Positions 42,178 through 50,324 of a stretch of DNA of 64,000 nt are shown here, in pieces (within the stretch, counting starts at the first letter, position 1; every line of letters starts with the position of its first letter). The position numbers were made by a program, and so were the translations under genes. Source of the stretch: Paraburkholderia gardini (GTDB taxonomy: Bacteria; Pseudomonadota; Gammaproteobacteria; Burkholderiales; Burkholderiaceae); NCBI RefSeq assembly GCF_907164575.1, contig NZ_CAJQYY010000030.1, forward strand, positions 1 through 64,000. The letters are read 5' to 3'. Below the pieces are notes generated by a model. It saw nothing but the letters and a program-made list of their open reading frames with translations. It ran no database searches and had not been told where the DNA came from.

Positions 42178-43215
42178 TCAGACCGTCACCGGTATGCCGC
42201 GCTCGACGACATCGGCCACCACCGCCACCGTATCGCCGATCCGCACGAGGCCCGGAAAATGCCGGGCCGCGAGCAGCCCGCTGCGTCGCGCGCGATATTC
42301 GACGGGCGCGACGCCGGTACGCGAGGCGTCGTAGATCCGCGCGATCACTTCGCCGCTTTCAACGCTCTCGCCCAGGTCCTTGCACAACTCCAGCAGACCG
42401 TCGTGTTCGCTCGTCGTAAAGCAGGTACTGTCGGGCATGTCGAGCAGCGTCGTGGTGCGCGGGGTTTCATGCCTTGTCTGACGCATGGCCTCGTCTTGCC
42501 CGAGGATGCCCGCGTGCTGCAGGAAGCCGCGCACGCCCTGCTCCGCCACCGCCACGCTTTGCACCGTCGCCGTACCGCCGCCGCCGAGTTCGGTCGACAC
42601 AAAAACCTTGCCCGCTTCTTCAACCGCTGTGTCGTACAGGCCGACGCTATCGAGTTCGAGCATCCGCATTGAATACGGTGCACCGAACGCATGCATCGCC
42701 GCTTCGCACCGGGCCTGCTGACCGGCATCCGGCAGCAGGTGAATCGCGGCGAACGGCACGAAGTCGAGCGTGCGGCCACCGGCGTGCAGATCGAGCACGT
42801 AATCGGCGAGCGGCAACAGATAACGCTGAAAATAATCGGCGATCTTTTCGGTGATCGTGCCGTCCGGTTTGCCGGGAAAACTGCGATTCAGATTGCCACG
42901 ATCGATCGGCGACGTGCGGCTGCCCGCGCGGAACGCGGGAAAATTCATGAACGGCACGATGATCACGCGCCCTTTGACGTCTTTGGCTTTCAACGTCGCG
43001 GCCAGCTTCGACAACGCGATCGGGCCTTCGTATTCGTCGCCGTGATTGCCGCCGGTGAGGAGCGCCGTCGGTCCGTCGCCGTTGCGGATCACCGTGACCG
43101 GAATCATCTCCGCACCCCACGCGGACGTGTCGTGCGAATGTGGCAACTTCAGAAAGCCATGTTGTTCGCCCCCGGCGTTGAAATCGACCGTCGGCTGAAT
43201 AGGTGATGCCCGCAT
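42178..43215 (-). CDS. doeB: N-alpha-acetyl-L-2,4-diaminobutyrate deacetylase DoeB
   Basis: 345 residues, succinylglutamate desuccinylase/aspartoacylase family. The zinc ligands are visible in LLTGGNHGDEYEGPIAL (His and Glu near 60) and in YVLDLHAGGRTLDFVPF (His near 152). RGNLNRSFPGKPDGT is the substrate-binding loop of this family. DoeB removes the acetyl group from the product of DoeA, giving L-2,4-diaminobutyrate. The start at 43215 begins MRASPIQPTVDFN. In operon with eutBC upstream and doeX downstream. Confidence 0.87.
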   Translation of the reverse strand: MRASPIQPTVDFNAGGEQHGFLKLPHSHDTSAWGAEMIPVTVIRNGDGPTALLTGGNHGDEYEGPIALSKLAATLKAKDVKGRVIIVPFMNFPAFRAGSRTSPIDRGNLNRSFPGKPDGTITEKIADYFQRYLLPLADYVLDLHAGGRTLDFVPFAAIHLLPDAGQQARCEAAMHAFGAPYSMRMLELDSVGLYDTAVEEAGKVFVSTELGGGGTATVQSVAVAEQGVRGFLQHAGILGQDEAMRQTRHETPRTTTLLDMPDSTCFTTSEHDGLLELCKDLGESVESGEVIARIYDASRTGVAPVEYRARRSGLLAARHFPGLVRIGDTVAVVADVVERGIPVTV

Positions 43216-43300
43216 ATGTATTACTCCGTCACGAACAGCTTGCACGGCGTGCCATGGAACATTTCGATGCCGGAACACGCCCGTATCCCGTTCCTTCCCG

Positions 43301-44329
43301 TTATGTCGTTTCAGACGTCGTCCCGTCCTGGCGCTTCACGTCATTGCGAAAAACCGTCCCCGCGCCCGCGGCATGCGCCCGCTTCAATGCGAGCGAGGCA
43401 ATCGCGGTGTCCTGCGCGCCGGTGCCGGTCAGGTCGCAGATCGTCACATCGGTTTCATCGACGCGGCCCGCGGCCTGCCGGGCAATCACCTGACCCAGCT
43501 CCGTTATCGCGGCGTCGGCGCGCATCACGCCAGCCTTCAGCGCGTGATGCAACTCGCCCAGCACGCGCGTTTGCTGCGCGCGGTCGCATACATAGCGTGC
43601 CGCCGCGAGCGCTGCCGGCGCGATTTCATTCTTGTGCTCGGTGTCGGAACCCATCGCCGTGATGTGCAGGCCTGGATGCAGGTCCCCGGCTTCGATCAGG
43701 GGCGTGCGGCTTGGCGTGGTGGTGATCGCGACGTCCGCTTCGGCGAGCGCATCGTGGACATCGCGTGCAACGTCGCAGCGCACGCCGAGCGAGGCGGTTA
43801 TCTCCTGCGCGAAACGCTGTGCGCTAGCCGGATTACGCGCCCATACGCGCACATGTTCGACACGACGCACCAGCATCAACGCCCGCAATTGCAGATGTGC
43901 CTGCTCGCCGGCGCCAAGCACCGCGACTTGCGGCGTATGCCGCTTCGCCAGCCAGCGCGCGGCGACCGCGCCGGCGGCTGCCGTGCGCACGGCCGTCAGA
44001 TAACCGTTGTCGAGCAGCACCGCTTCGGTCAGGCCGGTCCTTGCCGACAACACCAGCATCAGCCCGTTCAGACTCGGCAAACCGAGCGACGGATTGTCGA
44101 AAAACCCGGGACTCACCTTGATAGCGAAGCTGTCGAAGCGCGGCAGATACGCCGTCTTGACGTCGACTTCGCCGTTGTGTCCAGGCAGATCGAGACGCAG
44201 GATCGGCGGCATCGCGACAGCTTCGGTGGCGAGTGCGAGAAAGGCTGCTTCGACCTGGTCGACGGCGGCAAGATCGAGCGGCACGAGTTGGCGAAGCTCA
44301 GCTTCGCCGAGGAGCGTGATCGAGGTCAT
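43301..44329 (-). CDS. eutC: Ornithine cyclodeaminase/mu-crystallin-family protein EutC
   Basis: 342 residues. The NAD-binding fold has VAVLGAGEQAHLQLRALMLVRRVEHVRVWARNP near 130 and the family segment LHITAMGSDTEHKNEIAP, with ICDLTGTGAQDTAIASLAL near the C-terminus. Family members reduce or cyclise imines. In ectoine loci it is EutC, acting with EutA and EutB on 5-hydroxyectoine. It overlaps the eutB stop (start at 44329, eutB ends 44326), which indicates translational coupling. Confidence 0.85.
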   Translation of the reverse strand: MTSITLLGEAELRQLVPLDLAAVDQVEAAFLALATEAVAMPPILRLDLPGHNGEVDVKTAYLPRFDSFAIKVSPGFFDNPSLGLPSLNGLMLVLSARTGLTEAVLLDNGYLTAVRTAAAGAVAARWLAKRHTPQVAVLGAGEQAHLQLRALMLVRRVEHVRVWARNPASAQRFAQEITASLGVRCDVARDVHDALAEADVAITTTPSRTPLIEAGDLHPGLHITAMGSDTEHKNEIAPAALAAARYVCDRAQQTRVLGELHHALKAGVMRADAAITELGQVIARQAAGRVDETDVTICDLTGTGAQDTAIASLALKRAHAAGAGTVFRNDVKRQDGTTSETT

Positions 44330-45330
44330 GAGACAGTGTGCGAGGCAGGTTGGGTCGACGCGGCATCGACGATGCGGCGGTGCTGGTCCATATCGATATT
44401 GGCGCCCGTCACGATGAGCACGAGCGGCCCGCGTTTGATGCGCCCGGCCGGCAATACGCCATCGAGCAAGGCGGCGATGCCTGCAGCGGCCGCGCCTTCC
44501 ACGACGAGCCGTTCATGCCGGTATGCATGCACGATGCCGCGTGCGATCGACGCTTCGTCGAGCAATACGGTCTCGTCGATCAGATCGCGCGTGAGCGCAT
44601 ACGTATAGCGGTTTTCGAGTCCGATGCCGCCGCCGAGCGAATCGGCGAGCGTTTCGACCTCTTCCACGAGTACCGGCTGGCCGGCCGCAAGACTCGCATG
44701 CATTGCGGCGCCACGCGCCATCGTCACGCCGGTCAGGCCGATCGCGCGATTCGCGCTTTTGGCGGCGAACGCAATGCCGGCAAACAGGCCGCCGCCGGAT
44801 AGCGGCACGACGATGTTCGCGACCTCCGGCAACGCCTCGACGATTTCGAGTCCGATGGTCCCCTGACCGGCGATCACGTGCGGATCGTCGAATGGCGGGA
44901 CGTAGGCAAAGCCTTCTTCGCGCACCAGTCTCAACGCTTCATGTTCAGCTTCGTCCTGGCTTTTGCCGGCAATCCGCACGTGCGCGCCGAGCGCCCGGAC
45001 CGCATCGACCTTATTCCCCGGCACCAGCGTCGACATGCAGACCGTCGCATCGATACCCAGCGCGCGGGCCGCATGCGCAACCGCGCGGCCGTGATTGCCC
45101 GTCGAGGCGGTCACGACTTTCCGGCAGCCCTGTTCGGCGAGTCGGGCGAGTGCGTTGGTGGCCCCGCGCAGCTTGAAGCTGCCGGTCGGCTGCACGGTTT
45201 CGAGTTTCAGAAACACCGGCGTGCCCGCCCTCGCCGACAAGCTTTGCGATTCGACGAGCGGCGTATGGCAGACGCGCCCCTCGATACGGCGACGCGCGCG
45301 GTAGACATCGACTAACGACAGAACGGACAT
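44326..45330 (-). CDS. eutB: Threonine dehydratase-like PLP protein EutB
   Basis: 334 residues, fold type II PLP enzyme. The PLP Lys lies in QPTGSFKLRGATNALARL near 54, the phosphate-binding loop in VPLSGGGLFAGIAFA, and TASTGNHGRAVAHAARALG carries the Asn that contacts the ring. Typical serine/threonine dehydratases catalyse beta-elimination; within ectoine clusters this is EutB of the 5-hydroxyectoine branch. First gene of the minus-strand eutB-eutC-doeB-doeX-doeC-doeD operon, whose promoter carries a 16-bp box at 45449-45464. Confidence 0.85.
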   Translation of the reverse strand: MSVLSLVDVYRARRRIEGRVCHTPLVESQSLSARAGTPVFLKLETVQPTGSFKLRGATNALARLAEQGCRKVVTASTGNHGRAVAHAARALGIDATVCMSTLVPGNKVDAVRALGAHVRIAGKSQDEAEHEALRLVREEGFAYVPPFDDPHVIAGQGTIGLEIVEALPEVANIVVPLSGGGLFAGIAFAAKSANRAIGLTGVTMARGAAMHASLAAGQPVLVEEVETLADSLGGGIGLENRYTYALTRDLIDETVLLDEASIARGIVHAYRHERLVVEGAAAAGIAALLDGVLPAGRIKRGPLVLIVTGANIDMDQHRRIVDAASTQPASHTVS

Positions 45331-45448
45331 GAACTCGGCCCTGCACGAAAGGGTTCAATTCCGATGCTGTCGCACTTGCGTTGTTACGCTGGTTGCGGCC
45401 GCATCGTTTTCAATGCAGCCCAGTCTAATGTTCTAAAAAACGATTTCC

Positions 45449-45464
45449 ATTGTCCTAGTTCATT
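45449..45464. promoter_or_regulatory. EnuR-type box, copy C, before eutB
   Basis: ATTGTCCTAGTTCATT shares 14 of 16 bases with ATTGTCCTAGAGCATT (copy B) and agrees with the reverse complement of copy A at 12 of 16. A weaker repeat, AATGTTCTAAAAAACG at 45427-45442, starts 22 bp away, two helical turns. The accompanying 15-mer ATACAAAGCCATATT is absent here. The box is 119 bp upstream of eutB. It suggests the catabolic operon answers to the same regulator as the importers. Confidence 0.65.
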
Positions 45465-45494
45465 TCATGCGAGCAGCGCGGAATCCACTTGAGG

Positions 45495-46919
45495 TCAGGT
45501 GAAATCGTGCACCTGCGGGTACTGCTCGAACACGTCGCGCATCGTTTCCAGTGCGCTTTTATAGGTCTCTTCGCCGACCTCGGCGCCGACGCACACGCGT
45601 ACCGCATTCGGCCGGTCCGCGTCGCGCACGAGAAATGGATCAGGCGAAGTCACGGCAATATCGCGGTTGCGCAGTTCCCTCACCAGACGGTCGGTACGCC
45701 AGTGGTCGGGCACGCGCAACCAGGCAGACAGTGCCTGAGGATGCGCGCCGAGCACATAGTTGCCGAGCGTTTGCTGCAATTGCGCCTGACGCCGCCCCAG
45801 AAGCTCGCGCTGTATTTCCACGAGCCGTGCGGCAGTTCCATCGACGATCCAGCGCGTCGCCACCTCGGCCATCGGCGGCGTCGCCATCCAGCTGCTCACA
45901 CGCAGCACGCTTTCCGCGCGTAGCGCGAGCCGCCGCGGAGTGGCGAGATAGCCGATCCGCAAACCGGCCATGACCGACTTCGTCAAACTCGTGCAATAGA
46001 ACGACAGATCGGGAATCAGACTCGAAATCGGTGTGCCGGCTTTTGCCGGCAAGGGACCGTAGACATCGTCCTCGATAACGTACACGCCGTAGCGCTCGGC
46101 GATTTTCGCAATCGCGCGACGCCGCGAATCGGGCATCAGCGCGACCGTGGGATTGTTCAGGGTGGGCGTGCAGACAAGGGCCGTGATGCGCTCGCTATCG
46201 CACATCTCCTCGAAGTGTTCGGGGTGAATGCCGTACTCGTCGATCTCAAGACCCTTCAACGTGAAGCCCAGTACGTTCGCCGAGCCGATCACGCCGTGAT
46301 CCGTGAGGCTTTCGCACAGCACCGTGTCGCCGGGTCCCACCAGCGAAGCCAGCGCCAGAAAGATGCCATGCGCGGCGCCGTTCGTGACCAGCAGCGTATC
46401 CGCCGAAGCCGGCATGCCCAACGACGCGAGCCACGCGATCCCGGCCTGCCGGTGATGCTCGAAGCCCGCGATCGGCCGGAACGCGCGAATCCAGGGCTGG
46501 TCGTCGAGCGTCGAGAGCGTCGCGCACACCTTGCGCCACATGGCGTCGTGTTCCTGCGTATGGATGATCCGCGCGATCGAGAAGTCGACCACCGAGCGCT
46601 CGGCCGTATCGAGCATATAGCTCGACATGGTTTCAGTGACGCGCGCCGCCACGAAGCTGCCGCGCCCCACCTCGCAACGGATCAACCCTTGCCGCTCCAG
46701 CTCCTTATAGGCGTTAGTCACCGTCTGCACGCTGATCGCCAGTTCTCCGGCGACGTCGCGCTGCGGCGGCAGGCGCGCGCCCGCCAGCAACGCAGCACTT
46801 TCGATGTCGCCCGCGATCGCCTTGACCAGCCGCTTATATTTCGATTCCACGCCGTGCACCGCACGCACGGCTTCCCGCCATTGCTCGATCACCGCTGCCC
46901 TCCGCTGTTGTCGGGTCAC
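45495..46919 (-). CDS. enuR: MocR/GabR-type regulator EnuR
   Basis: 474 residues. GntR-type winged helix at about 20-85 (LVKAIAGDIESAALLAGARLPPQRDVAGELAISVQTVTNAYKELERQGLIRCEVGRGSFVA) fused to a class I aminotransferase domain with NPTVALMPDSRRRAIAKIAERYGVYVIEDDVYGPL and the PLP-binding Lys in CTSLTKSVMAGLRIGYLATP near 316. EnuR represses ectoine uptake and catabolic genes and is released by N-alpha-acetyl-diaminobutyrate and diaminobutyrate, the products of DoeA and DoeB. It is divergent from ehuB2, sharing promoter element B. Confidence 0.9.
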   Translation of the reverse strand: MTRQQRRAAVIEQWREAVRAVHGVESKYKRLVKAIAGDIESAALLAGARLPPQRDVAGELAISVQTVTNAYKELERQGLIRCEVGRGSFVAARVTETMSSYMLDTAERSVVDFSIARIIHTQEHDAMWRKVCATLSTLDDQPWIRAFRPIAGFEHHRQAGIAWLASLGMPASADTLLVTNGAAHGIFLALASLVGPGDTVLCESLTDHGVIGSANVLGFTLKGLEIDEYGIHPEHFEEMCDSERITALVCTPTLNNPTVALMPDSRRRAIAKIAERYGVYVIEDDVYGPLPAKAGTPISSLIPDLSFYCTSLTKSVMAGLRIGYLATPRRLALRAESVLRVSSWMATPPMAEVATRWIVDGTAARLVEIQRELLGRRQAQLQQTLGNYVLGAHPQALSAWLRVPDHWRTDRLVRELRNRDIAVTSPDPFLVRDADRPNAVRVCVGAEVGEETYKSALETMRDVFEQYPQVHDFT

Positions 46920-46967
46920 GCATTCATACCTCGCTCCGATAGTGCGGCCAAACAGTGCATGAAAATT

Positions 46968-47008
46968 ATTGTCCTAGAGCATTAGCAAACAAAAATATGG
47001 CTTTGTAT
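46968..47008. promoter_or_regulatory. Bipartite EnuR-type element, copy B
   Basis: ATTGTCCTAGAGCATT (46968-46983), 10-bp spacer, AATATGGCTTTGTAT (46994-47008). Read on the opposite strand it reproduces copy A near ehuA: identical 15-mer ATACAAAGCCATATT and the same order and spacing of the second box. It lies 49 bp from enuR and 114 bp from ehuB2, so it can govern both. Confidence 0.75.
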
Positions 47009-47121
47009 CCTGCATTCACGGACGCGCTGCCGGCCGGGTCGGTCAGCAGCAACGCCTGCCTTTCACCCCGCTGCGGCGCATGATGCACCGCGACATTCAA
47101 ACGCCACGGAATGGGATCGAT

Positions 47122-47976
47122 ATGAAAGCGAAGCACACTTCAGGATTGCTGGGAGCGCTCTGCGTCGCCGCGGCGGCTCTGGTGACGCAGGCTCAGGGCG
47201 CATCGGCGGAAACGACGTTGCAGCGCATCCAGCGCACCGGCGAAGTGCGTATCGGCTATGCAAACGAAGCGCCGTTTGCCTACACGACACCTGACGGCAA
47301 GGTTACGGGCGAATCGCCGGAGATCGCCCGCAAGATTTTCGCCAAAATGGGCGTGAAGAAAGTGGACGGCGTGCTGACCGAATGGGGTTCGCTGATTCCG
47401 GGCCTGCGCGCGGGCCGTTTCGACGTGATCGCCGCCGGCATGTACATCACGCCGGAGCGTTGCAAACAGGTGGCGTTCGCCGATCCGCAGTACCAGATCC
47501 AGGACACGCTGCTCGTGCTGAAGGGCAATCCGAAGAATCTGCATAGCTTCGGCGATATCGGCAAACAGCCCGACCTGAAGCTGGCCGTGATGGCCGGCGC
47601 GGTCGAGCTCGCCAATTCGCGCGATGCAGGCGTGAAAGATGCCCAGCTGATACAGGTGCCCGACACCACCGCGCAACTGCAGGCCGTGCGCGCGCGCCGC
47701 GCCGATGCGGCCGCCGGTACGACGTTGACGATGAAAGGCCTCGCCGCCAAGGACGCTGGCCAGGTCGAAGCGGTGGCAAAGTTCACGGACGATCCGAAGC
47801 ACACCGGCTACGGCGCGCTCGCGTTCCGTCCCGAGGACACCGATCTGCGCGATGCGGTCGACAAGCAATTGCACGCATGGCTCGGCACGCCCGACCATCT
47901 GCAAACGGTCGCCCCGTTCGGCTTCGACAGATCGAATCTGACGACGCGTACCGCCGCGGACATCTGCGGCAAGTAG
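47122..47976 (+). CDS. ehuB: Ectoine/5-hydroxyectoine-binding protein EhuB, second copy
   Basis: 284 residues with signal peptide (GLLGALCVAAAALVTQAQGASA) and HisJ-like fold. The ligand-box segments align with copy one: YANEAPFAYTTPDGKVTGESPEIARKIFAKMGV, TEWGSLIPGLRAGRFDVIAAGMYITPERCKQVAFADPQ. Here Trp replaces the first copy's Tyr (EWG against EYG) and Tyr replaces Phe (GMY against GLF), while the Glu, Phe and Arg are kept. The aromatic cage therefore stays closed but with different side chains, which could shift preference between ectoine and 5-hydroxyectoine. ATG 47122 is chosen over 47080 because the signal peptide starts there. Confidence 0.87.
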   Translation: MKAKHTSGLLGALCVAAAALVTQAQGASAETTLQRIQRTGEVRIGYANEAPFAYTTPDGKVTGESPEIARKIFAKMGVKKVDGVLTEWGSLIPGLRAGRFDVIAAGMYITPERCKQVAFADPQYQIQDTLLVLKGNPKNLHSFGDIGKQPDLKLAVMAGAVELANSRDAGVKDAQLIQVPDTTAQLQAVRARRADAAAGTTLTMKGLAAKDAGQVEAVAKFTDDPKHTGYGALAFRPEDTDLRDAVDKQLHAWLGTPDHLQTVAPFGFDRSNLTTRTAADICGK

Positions 47977-48081
47977 TAGCCCGCTACACGCCCGGCTCAT
48001 CGGCAACGTGGTATCGAAGGCCGGTCATGAAGCTTAAGGCGCGCGCAACCGCGCGCGCCGTCATGCAAGCGAGGAACCGCC

Positions 48082-48741
48082 ATGCGTGAACTGTTTCCCC
48101 TGCTGCTCCAGGGCACCCTCGTCACGATCGGGATCGCCGCGTGCAGCACCGTGCTCGCCATCGCCATGGCGTTCGTCGGGACGGCCGCGAAGCTCGCGCC
48201 GTGGGCACCGCTGCGCTGGCTCGGCAACGCCTATGTCGAGACCTTTCGCGGCACCTCGTTGCTCGTGCAACTGTTCTGGTTTTTCTTCGTGCTGCCCCTG
48301 CCGCCGTTCCGGATCGAGATGACGCCGTTTACCGTCGCGATCGTCGGACTCGGTCTGCACTACGGCGCGTACGGCTCGGAAATCCTGCGTGGCGCGCTGC
48401 GCTCGGTGCCGGGCGCCCAGTTCGAGGCGGCGCTCGCGCTCAACCTGTCGCCACTGACCCGGATGCGCCGCATCATCCTGCCGCAAGCAATGATCAACGC
48501 GCTGCCGCCCGCCACCAATCTGATGATCGAGCTGCTCAAGGGCACCTCGCTGGTGTCGCTGATCACGCTGTCGGACCTGACGTTCCGCGCCCGGCAACTC
48601 GATGAGGCCACCTTCAGGACCGCGCAGATTTTCACGCTCACGCTGCTCATCTACTTCGTGCTCGCGCAGATTCTCGCCACACTGATGCGGTATTTCGAAC
48701 GCCGTGTGAGTCATGGCATCAATCAGAGGGCCGTTCGATGA
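48082..48741 (+). CDS. ehuC: Ectoine ABC importer permease EhuC, second copy
   Basis: 219 residues, HisQ-type permease: LLLQGTLVTIGIAACSTVLAIAMAFVGTAAKLAPWAP, YVETFRGTSLLVQLFWFFFVLPLPPF, and the EAA loop GAQFEAALALNLSPLTRMRRIILPQAMINALPPATNLMIELLKGTSLVSLITLSDLTFRARQL. Same length and same motif order as the minus-strand EhuC at 33130. It overlaps ehuD2 by 4 bp (ATGA), and follows ehuB2 by 105 bp. Confidence 0.88.
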   Translation: MRELFPLLLQGTLVTIGIAACSTVLAIAMAFVGTAAKLAPWAPLRWLGNAYVETFRGTSLLVQLFWFFFVLPLPPFRIEMTPFTVAIVGLGLHYGAYGSEILRGALRSVPGAQFEAALALNLSPLTRMRRIILPQAMINALPPATNLMIELLKGTSLVSLITLSDLTFRARQLDEATFRTAQIFTLTLLIYFVLAQILATLMRYFERRVSHGINQRAVR

Positions 48742-49397
48742 ACAGCTTCTTCGATCTGCATTACGCAGTACGGATTCTGCCCGCCCTGCTGCACGCGTCG
48801 ATGTACACGATCCTCATCACGTTGATCGGTTTCTCCGTCGCGCTGGTGCTCGGACTCGTGTTCGCGGTGCTGCGGCGCAGCCCGATCAAACCGCTGGCGC
48901 GGACCGTCGGGTTCGTCGTCGAATTCATTCGCAGCACGCCCTTGCTCATTCAGGTCTATGTGCTGTTCTATGTGCTGCCTGTGTACGGCATCACGATGTC
49001 CGCGCTGACCGCGGGTACGATCGGTATCGCGCTGCACTATGCGTGCTACACGTCCGAGGTGTATCGCGCCGGCCTGAACGGCGTGGCGCGCGGCCAGTGG
49101 GAAGCGGCGTGCGCGCTGTCGCTGTCGCCGTGGCGCACCTATAGCGGCGTGATCCTGCCACAGGCGATTCGCGCGGTGATTCCGGCACTCGGCAATTATC
49201 TGGTGGCGATGTTCAAGGACACGCCCGTGCTGTCCGCGATCACCGTGGTCGAATTGATGCAGCAGGCCAAGAACATCGGCTCGGAAACGTTTCGTTATCT
49301 GGAACCGATCACGCTGGCGGGCATCTTCTTCCTGCTGATCAGCGTGAGCTTCGCGCAACTCGTGCGACGGCTTGAAAACGGATTGAGGCTGCCGTGA
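48738..49397 (+). CDS. ehuD: Ectoine ABC importer permease EhuD, second copy
   Basis: 219 residues, HisM-type permease: ILPALLHASMYTILITLIGFSVALVLGLVFAVLRRSP, VEFIRSTPLLIQVYVLFYVLPVYGITMSALTAGTIGIALHYACYTSEVYRAGLNGV, and the EAA loop ARGQWEAACALSLSPWRTYSGVILPQAIRAVIPALGNYLVAMFKDTPVLSAITVVELMQQAKNIG. LHYACYTSEVYR parallels VHYATYTAEVYR of the first copy. It is coupled to ehuC2 by the ATGA overlap and to ehuA2 by a GTGA overlap if the longer EhuA start is used. Confidence 0.88.
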   Translation: MNSFFDLHYAVRILPALLHASMYTILITLIGFSVALVLGLVFAVLRRSPIKPLARTVGFVVEFIRSTPLLIQVYVLFYVLPVYGITMSALTAGTIGIALHYACYTSEVYRAGLNGVARGQWEAACALSLSPWRTYSGVILPQAIRAVIPALGNYLVAMFKDTPVLSAITVVELMQQAKNIGSETFRYLEPITLAGIFFLLISVSFAQLVRRLENGLRLP

Positions 49398-49468
49398 CCA
49401 TGAAGACCGACCTTGATGCCCTCGATGCTCACCCCCCTTCGCATCCGGATCCATCCGTGGAGAACCCA

Positions 49469-50296
49469 ATGAAACGAGACGATCCCGCCGCCGTACTTGA
49501 GTCGCAGACCGGTGCGCGAGGCGATGCGCCGATGGTGCGCTTTACCGGCGTGACGAAGCGCTACGGTGCGCTGACGGTACTCGACGAACTCGATCTGGAA
49601 GTCGGCCGCAATGAGAAAGTGGCGATCATCGGCCCGAGCGGTTCAGGAAAATCGACCCTGTTGCGCGTGTTGATGACGCTCGATCCGCTGACCGACGGCA
49701 TGATCGAAGTGGACGGCGAACCGCTCACGCACATGCGCAGGAACGGCGTGCTGGTGCCGGCCTCGGTCAAACATCTACGGCGCGTGCGCAGCAAGATCGG
49801 CATGGTGTTTCAGAGCTTCAATCTGTTTCCGCACATGACGGCACTCGCCAATACGATCGAAGCGCCGATTCAGGTACTGGGGCTCTCACGCAAGGAAGCG
49901 ACTGGGCGCGCCCGCGACCTGCTCGCGCTCGTCGGCCTCGAGGACAAATGCAATCACTATCCATCGCAGCTATCCGGCGGTCAGCAGCAGCGCGTGGCGA
50001 TTGCCCGCGCGCTGGCGATGCGGCCGAAGGTGATGCTATTCGACGAAGTAACGTCGGCGCTCGATCCTGAACTGTGCGGCGAAGTGCTGAACGTGATCCG
50101 GCGGCTCGGCAGCGAGCACGATCTGACGATGCTGATGGTCACGCACCAGATGGGCTTCGCGCGTGAATTCGCGGACCGTGTGTGCTTTTTCTCGCAGGGC
50201 AAGATCATCGAACAGGGTCCGCCGCAACAGTTCTTCAGCGCGCCCCGGCATGAACGGACGCAGCAGTTCCTGCGGGCTGTGAAGGAAGCGGTGTGA
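49469..50296 (+). CDS. ehuA: Ectoine ABC importer ATPase EhuA, second copy
   Basis: 275 residues from ATG 49469, which has GGAG 6 nt upstream; in-frame alternatives are GTG 49394 (overlapping the ehuD2 stop) and ATG 49400, which add a poorly conserved 23-25 residue leader. Walker A GPSGSGKSTLLR, Q-loop KIGMVFQSFNLFPHMTA, signature LSGGQQQRVAIARALAMRPKVMLFDEVTSALDPELCGEVL, and VTHQM switch are all intact. The VTKRYGALTVLDELDLEV opening is almost the same as in the first EhuA (ITKRYGALTVLDELSLDV). Last gene of ehuBCDA. Confidence 0.9.
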   Translation: MKRDDPAAVLESQTGARGDAPMVRFTGVTKRYGALTVLDELDLEVGRNEKVAIIGPSGSGKSTLLRVLMTLDPLTDGMIEVDGEPLTHMRRNGVLVPASVKHLRRVRSKIGMVFQSFNLFPHMTALANTIEAPIQVLGLSRKEATGRARDLLALVGLEDKCNHYPSQLSGGQQQRVAIARALAMRPKVMLFDEVTSALDPELCGEVLNVIRRLGSEHDLTMLMVTHQMGFAREFADRVCFFSQGKIIEQGPPQQFFSAPRHERTQQFLRAVKEAV

Positions 50297-50324
50297 GGTT
50301 TGCGATGGTGTCGCAGTCCGACAT

